A stretch of DNA of 34,319 bases from an uncultured Eubacteriales bacterium. GTDB taxonomy: Bacteria; Bacillota; Clostridia; UBA1381; UBA9506. Within the stretch, counting starts at the first letter, position 1; every line of letters starts with the position of its first letter. The DNA lies in the NCBI GenBank assembly GCA_949299615.1, contig CASGBM010000006.1, positions 1 through 34,319 of the forward strand. The letters are read 5' to 3'. Below the pieces are notes generated by a model, which was not told the DNA's origin, searched no databases, and worked only from the letters and a program-made list of their open reading frames with translations. Both the position numbers and the translations under genes were made by a program. This document shows, piece after piece, positions 1-7,044 of the stretch.

Positions 1-83
1 GAACCTAAAAATAGCATTTTAATGCTGTTTTTAGGTGTGAAATTGTAAATTTCACACAAATGGTTTCGCAAAACCATTTGTTC
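1..83. repeat. Three abutting palindromes closed by GAAC/GTTC
   Basis: Three hairpins lie end to end. The first (4-35) has 15-bp arms beginning CCTAAAAA with one mismatch. The second (35-57) is GTGTGAAATT-GTA-AATTTCACAC, perfect. The third (57-80) is CAAATGGTTT-CGCA-AAACCATTTG, perfect. GAAC at 1-4 is complementary to GTTC at 80-83, so a single strand could fold into a cloverleaf-like three-arm structure. The left boundary is cut by the window edge. It lies inside the reading frame of the Imm-5-like gene. Confidence 0.75.
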
Positions 84-536
84 AGTAGACATTAAATAGG
101 GTGTGCATTCTTCTATTCCATAATCTCTGACAATTGCTGTTAATTCGTATATAGGCAGACCAATTGCGTGTGTTTCCGTGTGTACTGTTGCGCAGGCTTG
201 CCCTACGGCGTGGCATAGAGCAGCATCTGTGAGGGAAGTAACTTCTTTAGCCATGGCATGTACCTGTAAAATGGCGGCTCTTGCATCGGGCATTTTAATT
301 TTGCCGCTGGCCCATTGTTTACTTTGATCGAGAGCGGTTTGGGGCCTTTTGTCAAAAGGATATTGAACTGCAAGAGCTTGAAGCGGATCTTGGGCACACA
401 TAAAAGCCCATAAAACCAGTGTGCGATGTTTTTGAAGCGCTATTTTATTCAGCAGTTCTGCCAGGCATGGACTGGTTCTGGAAAACAATATTGCATTTTT
501 ACGCTGAATCCTGATTTTGACATCGTCTAAATTCAT
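1..536 (-). CDS. Imm-5-like putative immunity protein, 3' end outside window
   Basis: An open frame runs from an ATG at 534-536 off the left edge, with 178 codons visible and no stop. An AGAAGGA ribosome binding site lies at 544-550. The translation carries the pattern I associate with the Imm-5-like putative immunity family: YPFDKRPQTALDQSKQWASG around residues 55-75, then KIKMPDARAAILQVHAMAKE, then an Ala/His-rich stretch ending ACATVHTETHAIGLPIYE. Members are thought to protect against toxins, but their function is largely unproven. No toxin gene lies beside it. The last 28 or so codons (about 1-83) are built from three abutting palindromes and do not look like the usual family C-terminus, so the gene may be read-through, extended or broken by a repeat insertion. 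Family assignment rests on recalled motifs. Confidence 0.6.
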   Translation of the reverse strand, partial: MNLDDVKIRIQRKNAILFSRTSPCLAELLNKIALQKHRTLVLWAFMCAQDPLQALAVQYPFDKRPQTALDQSKQWASGKIKMPDARAAILQVHAMAKEVTSLTDAALCHAVGQACATVHTETHAIGLPIYELTAIVRDYGIEECTPYLMSTEQMVLRNHLCEIYNFTPKNSIKMLFLG

Positions 537-575
537 TAAAAATTCCTTCTTTTATCCATTTCTATTATGAGGCAG

Positions 576-600
576 TTTGACTGCAATTTTAGCAGTCAAA
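576..600. promoter_or_regulatory. Inverted repeat upstream of the Imm-5-like gene
   Basis: TTTGACTGC and GCAGTCAAA flank a 7-nt loop in the 127-bp gap between the Imm-5-like start and the terminator of the lipoprotein gene. No U-tract follows on either strand, so it is more likely an operator or 5' UTR hairpin than a terminator. TAATAG (rc at 563-568) is a possible -10 for the minus-strand gene. Confidence 0.4.
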
Positions 601-662
601 AAACCGGATTTAAGATAAGATGCCATCCATTCATATTTTTCAATGATTGAAGAATTGCTTAT

Positions 663-695
663 AAAAAAAGGAACAAACCATTTGGTTTGTTCCTT
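663..695 (-). terminator. Intrinsic terminator of the lipoprotein / pckG transcript
   Basis: Perfect 12-bp stem AAGGAACAAACC (668-679) with GGTTTGTTCCTT (684-695) and a 4-nt loop, followed on the minus strand by a run of T. It lies just after the stop codon of the small lipoprotein gene. Confidence 0.9.
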
Positions 696-715
696 AATAT
701 TTTACTATGCTTTGA

Positions 716-922
716 TTATTCTGCAGCAGCAGCGGAAGCACTCGGAGCAGCAGAAGCGCTAGCAGCAGCACTTGCGGAAGCCGGAGCTTTAGAAGCAGCA
801 GTAGAAGCTTTTGCAGAAGCGCTCGGAGCAGCAGAAGAAGCTGCATCATCGCTTGCACAGCCAGCGAAAGCGCCAGCGACAACCATCAAAGATAATACGC
901 CAAGTAAAATTTTGTTTTTCAT
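716..922 (-). CDS. Small Ala/Ser-rich predicted lipoprotein
   Basis: A 68-residue protein. A basic start (MKNK) is followed by a hydrophobic segment (residues 5-19) and AGAFAGC, giving a plausible lipobox with lipidated Cys at residue 21. The mature part is about 47 residues of almost only Ala, Ser, Pro and a few Lys, with repeated ASA/APSASA motifs and no predicted fold. AGGAGG lies about 8 nt before the ATG. It sits 68 nt downstream of pckG on the same strand, and a strong terminator follows its stop, so co-transcription with pckG is possible. No family recognised. It may be a surface tether or cell-wall spacer, which is inference. The opposite strand also has open frames here, but only this one has signal peptide, RBS and terminator in register. 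Confidence 0.72.
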   Translation of the reverse strand: MKNKILLGVLSLMVVAGAFAGCASDDAASSAAPSASAKASTAASKAPASASAAASASAAPSASAAAAE

Positions 923-963
923 TGAAATTTCCTCCTCATAATTTATAATCCCATAATATTAAC

Positions 964-979
964 AGACGCTTTTGCGTCT
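964..979 (-). promoter_or_regulatory. Hairpin between pckG and the lipoprotein gene
   Basis: AGACGC-TTTT-GCGTCT, a 6-bp perfect stem just after the pckG stop. On the minus strand it is followed by a mixed AT sequence rather than a clean U-run. It may be a weak, leaky terminator or an RNA-processing or stabilising hairpin that sets the ratio of the two messages. Confidence 0.4.
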
Positions 980-990
980 ATTTAACGCAA

Positions 991-2745
991 TTATTTGGAA
1001 AGACGGTTTTCCAGTTTTTCCAATTCTTCTTTGATTTCCTTCGGAAGGGTATCACCAAATTTTGCAAAGAACTCTTTTTGACCTTCTACGTCTTCCAGCC
1101 AAACTTTTTTGTCAACAGACAAAAGCTGGTCTAAAACATCGGCATCAATGTCAAGTCCTTCAATGTTGATGTCTTTTGGATTCGGCAGATAACCGATCTC
1201 CGTTTCTTTCGCATCGGCTTTTCCTTCACAACGGTCTAAAATCCAGTTCAGAACGCGCAGGTTATCGCCAAAGCCCGGCCACATAAAGTGTCCTTCTTCA
1301 TCTTGGCGGAACCAGTTAACATGGAAAATTTTCGGCGGATTCGGAATTTTTTTGCCCATTTCCAGCCAGTGTGCAAAATAATCAGCCATGTTATAGCCGC
1401 AGAACGGGATCATAGCCATCGGATCACGGCGTACAACGCCGACTTTGCCGGCAGCGGCTGCCGTTGTTTCCGAAGCCATGGTAGCGCCGACAAAAACGCC
1501 GTGCTGCCAATCAAAAGATTCATATACCAGCGGAGCGGTTTTCGCACGTCTTCCGCCAAAGATAATAGCGGAAATCGGAACGCCCTGCGGATTTTCAAAC
1601 TCGCTTGAAATACATGGACATTGTTTTGCCGGAGCAGTGAAGCGGCTGTTTGGATGTGCGCCCTTTTCGCCGTTGTCCGGAGTCCATGGACGACCCTGCC
1701 AATCAATGCCTTGTTTCGGCGGCTCGCCGTCTAAACCTTCCCACCAAACGGTGTTGTCTTCCGTGTTCAAAAGCACATTGGTAAAGATAGTATTGCTCAT
1801 CGTTGTAGCGAGAGCATTCGGATTCGTTTTTGTGGAAGTTCCCGGAGCAACCCCAAAGAAACCTGCTTCCGGATTGACTGCCCACAATCTTCCGTCTTCG
1901 CCGATTCTCATCCAGGCAATGTCATCTCCGACTGTCCAGACTTTGTAACCTTTGAGCATTTCCGGCGGAATCAGCATAGCCAGGTTGGTTTTACCACAGG
2001 CACTTGGGAACGCAGCAGCAACATATTTCACTTCTCCCTGCGGATTCTCAAGACCTAAAATCAGCATATGCTCTGCCATCCAGCCCTCTTTGTGTCCCAT
2101 GTAGCTGGCAATTCTCAAGGCAAAACATTTTTTCCCCAGAAGAACGTTTCCGCCGTAACCGGAGTTTACGGACATAATGGTATTGTCTTCCGGGAAATGA
2201 ACGATATATCTGTTTTCTGGATCAATATCTTTTTTTGCGTGCAGGCAGCGGACAAAATCGTCGCTGTCGCCCAATTCTTCCATAACTTTTGTGCCAACGC
2301 GGGTCATAATTTCCATGTTGAGCACTACGTAACGGGAATCGGTCAGTTCAATCCCAATTTTAGAAAACGGGGAACCATAAGGTCCCATCATATAAGGGAT
2401 TACATACATGGTACGACCCTTCATGCTGCCTTTAAACAGCTTATTAAGCTTTTCATACATAACAGCAGGTGCTTCCCAGTTGTTTGTCGGACCGGCATCT
2501 TCTTTCTTTGTGGTGCAGATGAAAGTCCTGTCTTCTACACGGGCAACATCATTCGGCGCAGTTCTGTGCAAATAACAGCCCGGAAGTTTTTCCTGGTTCA
2601 GTTCAAACATTTCACCGTCGGCAACTGCTTCTTGATACAATTGTTTTTTTTGCTCTTCGCTTCCGTCAATCCAAACGACCTTGTCCGGTGTTGTCAAAGC
2701 AATCATTTCATCCAGCCAAGATTGAACGGCTTTGTTGTTTGTCAT
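991..2745 (-). CDS. pckG: Phosphoenolpyruvate carboxykinase (GTP)
   Basis: Interconverts oxaloacetate + GTP and PEP + CO2 + GDP in the cytosol. In fermentative anaerobes it may run in the PEP-carboxylating direction. The 584-residue length fits the GTP-dependent family (about 600). The kinase-1a P-loop FPSACGKTN lies near residue 250, and family blocks include [19 protein letters not shown] near residue 140 and [15 protein letters not shown] near 290. [12 protein letters not shown] with Arg/Lys substrate residues lies near 390. The start at 2745 has GAAAGGAGATCACC before it. A promoter at 2857-2884 gives a leader of about 105 nt containing a tandem TGTAATCA repeat (2783-2798). The small lipoprotein gene follows on the same strand. 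Confidence 0.97.
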   Translation of the reverse strand: MTNNKAVQSWLDEMIALTTPDKVVWIDGSEEQKKQLYQEAVADGEMFELNQEKLPGCYLHRTAPNDVARVEDRTFICTTKKEDAGPTNNWEAPAVMYEKLNKLFKGSMKGRTMYVIPYMMGPYGSPFSKIGIELTDSRYVVLNMEIMTRVGTKVMEELGDSDDFVRCLHAKKDIDPENRYIVHFPEDNTIMSVNSGYGGNVLLGKKCFALRIASYMGHKEGWMAEHMLILGLENPQGEVKYVAAAFPSACGKTNLAMLIPPEMLKGYKVWTVGDDIAWMRIGEDGRLWAVNPEAGFFGVAPGTSTKTNPNALATTMSNTIFTNVLLNTEDNTVWWEGLDGEPPKQGIDWQGRPWTPDNGEKGAHPNSRFTAPAKQCPCISSEFENPQGVPISAIIFGGRRAKTAPLVYESFDWQHGVFVGATMASETTAAAAGKVGVVRRDPMAMIPFCGYNMADYFAHWLEMGKKIPNPPKIFHVNWFRQDEEGHFMWPGFGDNLRVLNWILDRCEGKADAKETEIGYLPNPKDINIEGLDIDADVLDQLLSVDKKVWLEDVEGQKEFFAKFGDTLPKEIKEELEKLENRLSK

Positions 2746-2856
2746 GGTGATCTCCTTTCAAAACTCTCAAATATTTATCAGATGTAATCATGTAATCAGT
2801 AGATAGTTTATGTACAATCCCAATGGATTATGACCCTAATTTTCAATTCGTAACAT

Positions 2857-2884
2857 ATTATACTCCATTCTTATGAAAATTCAA
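2857..2884 (-). promoter_or_regulatory. Predicted pckG promoter
   Basis: Minus-strand TTGAAT, a 16-bp spacer, then TATAAT (or TTTGAA with 17 bp). It lies about 110 bp upstream of the pckG start and just downstream of the ksgA stop. No clear terminator separates it from ksgA. Confidence 0.7.
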
Positions 2885-2910
2885 AGCTTTTTAAAACAAA
2901 AAAATATCGT

Positions 2911-3786
2911 CTATTTATACAAACTTAATTGCAACAATTCGTTTGAAAATTGTGCAAATTGCACCAAATCTAATGATTCGCCCCGAATATTTTCCGAAAT
3001 GCCAAATTTATTTAATACTTTTTTAATATCTTCTTTACAAGTCCCAAGGGCAGGATAATTCCCGGCGCTGTTTAAAAAAGTTTTGCGCCGCTGTCCAAAA
3101 GCAGCTCGAATTAAATGAAAAAAATGCTTTTCATTAACTACGGAAACAGGAGGTTTTTCTAAAATGTCCAATTTCAAAACTGCAGACCAAACTTTTGGCG
3201 CGGGAACAAAGGCATCGGGAGGCACGAGACACACCAAGCTGGGATGCGCATAATAATTCACAGCGAGTGTAATGGCGCCATATTGTTTTGTGCCCGGTTT
3301 TGCACTCAAGCGTTCGGCAACTTCCTTTTGAATCATAATTACAATTCCCGAAAGTCCCGGCTTCTCTTCTAAAAGCTTCATAATAATTGGGGTTGTAATA
3401 TAATAAGGAAGATTTGCAACTACTTTCACCGGTTTTCCATCAAATTCTTCTAAAAACAGCCTCTTTAAGTCCAGCTTTAAAATATCGGCATTTATAATAG
3501 TAACATTATCAAATTCCGCCGTATTTTCTGATAAAAGCGGTATGAGTTTTGTGTCTATTTCAACTGCCGCAACTTTGCTTGCTTTTTTTGCCAGCTCACA
3601 AGTCAGCGCACCGGCTCCCGGACCGATTTCCAGCACACAGCAGTCAGAATCCAATTCCGCAGCAGAAATTATTTTTTCCAGTATAGAAGTGTCAGTAAGG
3701 AAGTTCTGCCCCAAAGACTTTTGAAAGCGGAGCCCGTGCTGCTGCATAGCTTTGCGCACCTGCCCGGATGAGTGATGGCGATCCAT
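2911..3786 (-). CDS. rsmA: 16S rRNA (adenine1518-N6/adenine1519-N6)-dimethyltransferase
   Basis: RsmA/KsgA dimethylates two adjacent adenosines near the 3' end of 16S rRNA using SAM, a late step in 30S assembly. 291 residues, normal for the family. Visible motifs: KSLGQNFLTD near residues 23-32 at the N-terminus, SAM-binding LEIGPGAGALT near 52-62, acidic VEID near 75, and catalytic NLPYYITTPI near 125. The C-terminal helical domain contains FGQRRKT. The start at 3786 has AGAGGGGAAA 5 nt upstream. It has its own promoter at 3862-3870, so it is probably independent of the MATE gene upstream. Confidence 0.97.
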   Translation of the reverse strand: MDRHHSSGQVRKAMQQHGLRFQKSLGQNFLTDTSILEKIISAAELDSDCCVLEIGPGAGALTCELAKKASKVAAVEIDTKLIPLLSENTAEFDNVTIINADILKLDLKRLFLEEFDGKPVKVVANLPYYITTPIIMKLLEEKPGLSGIVIMIQKEVAERLSAKPGTKQYGAITLAVNYYAHPSLVCLVPPDAFVPAPKVWSAVLKLDILEKPPVSVVNEKHFFHLIRAAFGQRRKTFLNSAGNYPALGTCKEDIKKVLNKFGISENIRGESLDLVQFAQFSNELLQLSLYK

Positions 3787-3861
3787 AAATTTCCCCTCTC
3801 GATCTACTGCGTCTCAAAGACTGTGCAAATCCCATGAGATATTTTATTCACAACGTATCCT

Positions 3862-3870
3862 ATTATATCA
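3862..3870 (-). promoter_or_regulatory. Extended -10 promoter of rsmA
   Basis: Minus-strand TGATATAAT, a perfect extended -10 (TGnTATAAT), lies about 75 bp upstream of the rsmA start. The -35 region is weak, as is common for extended -10 promoters. Confidence 0.65.
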
Positions 3871-3927
3871 TATTTTTGGTAAAAGTATATAGAAAAATAT
3901 AAAATTTTTTATTAATAATTTCTTAAA

Positions 3928-5262
3928 TCATAATTTTTTACCTTTTTTAGGAAAAATATAATTTTTAGCGAACCCTCCCGCAATGATGCAGACAATAATT
4001 TCTGTTACGGTAAAAGACAGCCATATTCCATTCATTTGCAGCAGCGCAGATAAAAGCAGGGCGCAGGGGAGGATAATTAGAAAACCGCGCAGCATAGAAA
4101 GCAGAAACGCGGGTATAGGTCTTGCCATTGCGCTTAGCAGGGCGGCTGTAATAATGTTAAAGCCGGCAAATAAAAAACCCGCAAAATAAATTTTCAAGCC
4201 ATTGACGGCCATTTCCTGTAAAAGTGCATTGTTCCCGCGGTTAAACCATGCACATAAATTTTGCGCATAGATCCAGGCAAAGGAATAAACCACCAAAGAC
4301 AGGGCGCACGAGACAATCAGAGCAAGCCGGTAAACTTGATTGGCATATTCGCTGTTCCCTTTGCCAAAATTAGAACTTATAATTGGCTGGATCCCCTGAC
4401 CAATCCCTGTCATAATAGCAAGGACAACCAAAGAGAGGTTGGCAATAATGCTGTATGCGGCAACGGCCGTGTTTCCTTCCAATTTTAAGAGAATCATATT
4501 GAACACGATAATGACGATTCCGGAGGATAGCTCCGTAACGAGAGAAGAAAGCCCCAGAGAGGATATGTCTGTTAAGGCAGAAAAAGACAGTTTTGTTTTT
4601 ACCGGTTTAAAATGATTTTTTCTTTGGAAAAATAAAACACTAAGCGTGCCTATACTGATGACGGGCGCAAGCCCGGTTGCCAAGGCAGCTCCGAACATTC
4701 CCATGTTTGCAGGGAAAATAAAAAGGTAATCGAGAAGAATGTTGGAAAAGCTTCCCAAAAGCATTGCCGCCATAGCCAGCCTCGGATATCCGTCATTTCG
4801 GACAAAGCAGAGCAGGACGTTGTTTAGCAGAAAAAAAGGCGCGTATAAAAGTATGGTTTTCAAATAAACAGTTGTCATAGAAACTGCCGCGCCTTCTGCG
4901 CCGAGCAGGCGGCTGATCGGTTCGGCGAAAAAGAGCCCCAGCAGTACAAAAATAGCAGAAATGAACAGGGCGAGCGCTGCCGTCAAGGTAAAAATTTGAT
5001 TCGCATTTTGCGTCTGGTTTTGGCTTTTTAATATGGAATAGCGGGTTGCGCCGCCCATGCCTGCCATGAGCCCCAGACCATGAATAAAGCTGTATACTGG
5101 GACTGCCAGGTTTAATGCTGTTAAACCGTCGGCGCCAAGCCCTTGTGCAATAAAAAAAGTATCTGCCAAAATATAGCAGGACAATCCCATCATGCCTAAA
5201 ACGCTGAAAGAGACATAACGAAAAAAAGTTTTAAAAATAGGTGCTTGTTGCCTAGTTTCCAT
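3928..5262 (-). CDS. MATE family multidrug/cation antiporter
   Basis: Integral membrane exporter of the MATE family, which pumps cationic drugs or metabolites in exchange for Na+ or H+. 444 residues with about 12 hydrophobic segments in two related halves. Family-like stretches are GMMGLSCYILADTFFIAQGLG (residues about 18-38; positions 5150-5210) and ALNLAVPVYSFIHGLGLMAG just after, with an equivalent Gln/Pro element IGQGIQPIISSNFGKG in the second half. AAGGAGG lies 13 nt before the ATG. It has a consensus promoter and, unusually, a strong intrinsic terminator hairpin directly before the RBS, which suggests transcription attenuation. Substrate cannot be told from sequence. Confidence 0.92.
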   Translation of the reverse strand: METRQQAPIFKTFFRYVSFSVLGMMGLSCYILADTFFIAQGLGADGLTALNLAVPVYSFIHGLGLMAGMGGATRYSILKSQNQTQNANQIFTLTAALALFISAIFVLLGLFFAEPISRLLGAEGAAVSMTTVYLKTILLYAPFFLLNNVLLCFVRNDGYPRLAMAAMLLGSFSNILLDYLFIFPANMGMFGAALATGLAPVISIGTLSVLFFQRKNHFKPVKTKLSFSALTDISSLGLSSLVTELSSGIVIIVFNMILLKLEGNTAVAAYSIIANLSLVVLAIMTGIGQGIQPIISSNFGKGNSEYANQVYRLALIVSCALSLVVYSFAWIYAQNLCAWFNRGNNALLQEMAVNGLKIYFAGFLFAGFNIITAALLSAMARPIPAFLLSMLRGFLIILPCALLLSALLQMNGIWLSFTVTEIIVCIIAGGFAKNYIFPKKGKKL

Positions 5263-5280
5263 AGACGCCCCGTTTCCTCC

Positions 5281-5341
5281 TTAAAAAAATACGTCTGAAT
5301 TTTCATGCCTTCTAAGGCCTAACGGCATGAAATTCAAACGT
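5281..5341 (-). terminator. Leader terminator / attenuator of the MATE gene
   Basis: On the minus strand a stem of about 18 bp (arms 5292-5309 and 5324-5340, one bulge and one G-U pair) is followed by seven T (5283-5289) and then at once by the AAGGAGG of the MATE gene. A 15-residue open frame (5281-5328, no obvious SD) starts in the loop-side arm and stops at the TAA overlapping the SD. A terminator between a perfect promoter and its own gene is the hallmark of riboswitch or leader-peptide attenuation. A second small hairpin (CTTTGCC/GGTAAAG) lies upstream in the leader. No known riboswitch consensus recognised. Confidence 0.75.
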
Positions 5342-5411
5342 TTCGTTAACTTTACCCGGCGGCAAAGCGGATATTATACTTACAAAAAATGCAAGCGGTT
5401 GTTTTAAAAAC

Positions 5412-5440
5412 ATTATATCAAAGGATAACAGGAGTGTCAA
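5412..5440 (-). promoter_or_regulatory. Consensus sigma-A promoter of the MATE gene
   Basis: Minus-strand TTGACA, 17-bp spacer ending TTTGA, then TATAAT: full consensus plus extended -10. It gives a leader of about 140 nt before the MATE start. Confidence 0.92.
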
Positions 5441-5534
5441 CAAAAATATGGGGAAAATATGGAAAAGGAGATATGTATGAGCAGGAGGCGCTTATGTTTC
5501 CATTTAGCGTCCTTCGGCTCAAGTTGGCGGTTAA

Positions 5535-6080
5535 TTACTGCTCCATATGTCTGCCGAGGAAACCTGCGGCTGACTGGGCAAGTTTTTCTTCGATCTCTCC
5601 CATCTTCGGGCTGCTTTCATTGCTGAAAAAGACAACAGAGCCAATGGTGTCCCCTTCTGCGATGATGGGTACCACAACGCCGGCGGTATATTTTTCATTT
5701 CCCTCAATGACACTGACTTTTTTGGATTCATTTGGGCGGCAAACAAACGTTGATTTTTCTTCCATAAATTGTTCCAGTTCGGTGCTGATTTTCTTTTCAC
5801 TCAGTTCACGCTTTGGCACGCCGGAAACAGCAATGACATTGTCTTTATCGGTGATACAGGTTGGATGGCCGCTGGTTTTTGACAGAGTTTCTGCGTATTC
5901 ACTCGCAAAATCACCCAGCTCGCCGATGGGTGAGTATTTTTTGAAAATTACTTCGCCGTCGCGGTCAGTGTAGATTTCTAGCGGGTCGCCTTCACGGATC
6001 CGCATGGTACGCCGGATTTCTTTCGGGATGACCACACGGCCGAGGTCGTCGATTCTTCTTACGATTCCTGTCGCTTTCAT
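5535..6080 (-). CDS. spoVT: Stage V sporulation protein T, AbrB-family regulator
   Basis: Forespore transcription factor that tunes sigma-G-dependent genes in endospore formers. 181 residues. The N-terminal swapped-hairpin AbrB domain (residues 1-50) reads GIVRRIDDLGRVVIPKEIRR. A C-terminal GAF-like domain (about 55-180) includes VVVPIIAEGDTIGSVVFFS. I chose the ATG at 6078-6080, where AGGAGG lies 9-14 nt upstream; the frame stays open further upstream, but that extension overlaps the promoter-like region. TATAAT on the minus strand near 6145 is a possible -10. No clear sigma-G motif was seen. It is divergent from the small RHH gene. Confidence 0.95.
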   Translation of the reverse strand: MKATGIVRRIDDLGRVVIPKEIRRTMRIREGDPLEIYTDRDGEVIFKKYSPIGELGDFASEYAETLSKTSGHPTCITDKDNVIAVSGVPKRELSEKKISTELEQFMEEKSTFVCRPNESKKVSVIEGNEKYTAGVVVPIIAEGDTIGSVVFFSNESSPKMGEIEEKLAQSAAGFLGRHMEQ

Positions 6081-6208
6081 ATTCAAAATTCCTCCTGTTA
6101 TTAAAATCAAGCTTACAGGAATATTATTTACAAGGTGTGCAATTATATCCATATTTTTAAAAATTTGCGTGTTTCTTTGCGAAAAATGCGGCGTCATGAT
6201 TGCGTCGT

Positions 6209-6237
6209 TTGCATGTCAAATTATTTTTATTTATACT
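6209..6237 (+). promoter_or_regulatory. Predicted promoter of the RHH gene
   Basis: TTGCAT, 17-bp spacer, TATACT on the plus strand, about 90 bp upstream of the GTG start. It lies back to back with the spoVT promoter region. Confidence 0.65.
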
Positions 6238-6329
6238 TTTGAGCTATAATTTAATTCGGACGTTCTTCGGGATAAAAATTTGTGCATAATTGATAGTTCA
6301 GGAGAAATATTTATAAGGAGCGGATAAAA

Positions 6330-6533
6330 GTGAGTGAATTAAGTGAAAGACAGAACATAATTAACAAGGTGTACAAAAAAGGTAACAATGACAGTTACCG
6401 TGTAATTTCAGTTAGGTTAAAAAAAGAAATGGTGGAATCGCTTGACAAAATAGCTACAGCAAATAACCGTTCGCGTAATAAACTGATTAGTCTTTTGTTA
6501 AAAAATGCGCTGAAACAAGATGATAGACAATAA
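6330..6533 (+). CDS. Small ribbon-helix-helix DNA-binding protein
   Basis: 67 residues, GTG start, with AAGGAG 10-15 nt upstream. Residues 23-60 fit the Arc/CopG ribbon-helix-helix pattern: a beta strand YRVISVRL, helix KEMVESLDKIATAN, then NRSRNKLISLLLKNALK. Such proteins dimerise and bind operators through the paired strands. They are often antitoxins, but no toxin-like frame follows here; downstream is only repeat DNA. The only plus-strand gene in the left half of the window. Divergent transcription from spoVT with a shared 250-bp spacer suggests autoregulation and perhaps control of spoVT, which is inference. Confidence 0.85.
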   Translation: MSELSERQNIINKVYKKGNNDSYRVISVRLKKEMVESLDKIATANNRSRNKLISLLLKNALKQDDRQ

Positions 6534-6643
6534 GATTTTCAATGATATCCATAAATTTATGCAGTATTTGGGGTAAGGTTATAAAAATTAATTTAAAATT
6601 ATTTGTTTGGAATTTTTTCTCATTTTCGTTTTGCATAAACTCT

Positions 6644-6896
6644 GTAGGGTGCGGCCCCTGGACGCACCGTGAGTTTTGCACAAATCTGCGGATATGTACA
6701 ACGGGACGTCTATGAGCCGTCCCCTACGGCATACCCGTTTGATTGTGCAAAATTAATTTCATTTGCACATACGATTCGGTTTCGCACTAATCTATAAATT
6801 GGCACGAACTCCGTAGGGTGCGGCCCCCGGACGCACCGTGAGTTTTGCACAAAGCCGCGGATATGTACAGCGGGACGTCGAGGCGCCGTCCCCTAC
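6644..6896. repeat. REP/BIME-like locus I: two tandem composites
   Basis: Four 26-nt units: A-type at 6644-6669 (+), B-type at 6702-6727 (-), A at 6813-6838 (+), B at 6871-6896 (-). Each inverted A/B pair spans 84 bp with GTAG at both outer 5' ends; the two composites are 169 bp apart and share their 32-bp centres. They fill the convergent gap between the RHH gene and PFOR. This 511-bp gap (6534-7044) otherwise holds only the PFOR terminator. Confidence 0.9.
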
Positions 6897-6982
6897 GGCA
6901 TATCCATTTTATTTGTGTGAATTTTTTTGAAAAAGCGCCGTTCCCTTGCGGGTATGCTATGGTTTGGTTGAGTGCAGGATAA

Positions 6983-7023
6983 TAAAAAATCCCCTGTTGC
7001 GCCTATTTTGCGCAACAGGGGAT
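6983..7023 (-). terminator. Intrinsic terminator of PFOR
   Basis: A 14-bp perfect stem (6989-7002 with 7010-7023, core CCCCTGTTGCGC) with a 7-nt loop, followed on the minus strand by six T. It lies 22 nt past the PFOR stop. Confidence 0.95.
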
Positions 7024-7044
7024 GAAACAGGAATCCAAACAAGA

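Noticed and set aside
1-83. Triple hairpin as a tRNA gene
   Set aside because: Arm lengths, lack of T-loop and anticodon-arm consensus and absence of CCA-type acceptor pairing do not fit a tRNA.
5535-6197. N-terminally extended spoVT starting at 6197
   Set aside because: The extension has no SD, covers promoter-like DNA and does not resemble the family; ATG 6080 has AGGAGG and the canonical MKATGIVRR start.
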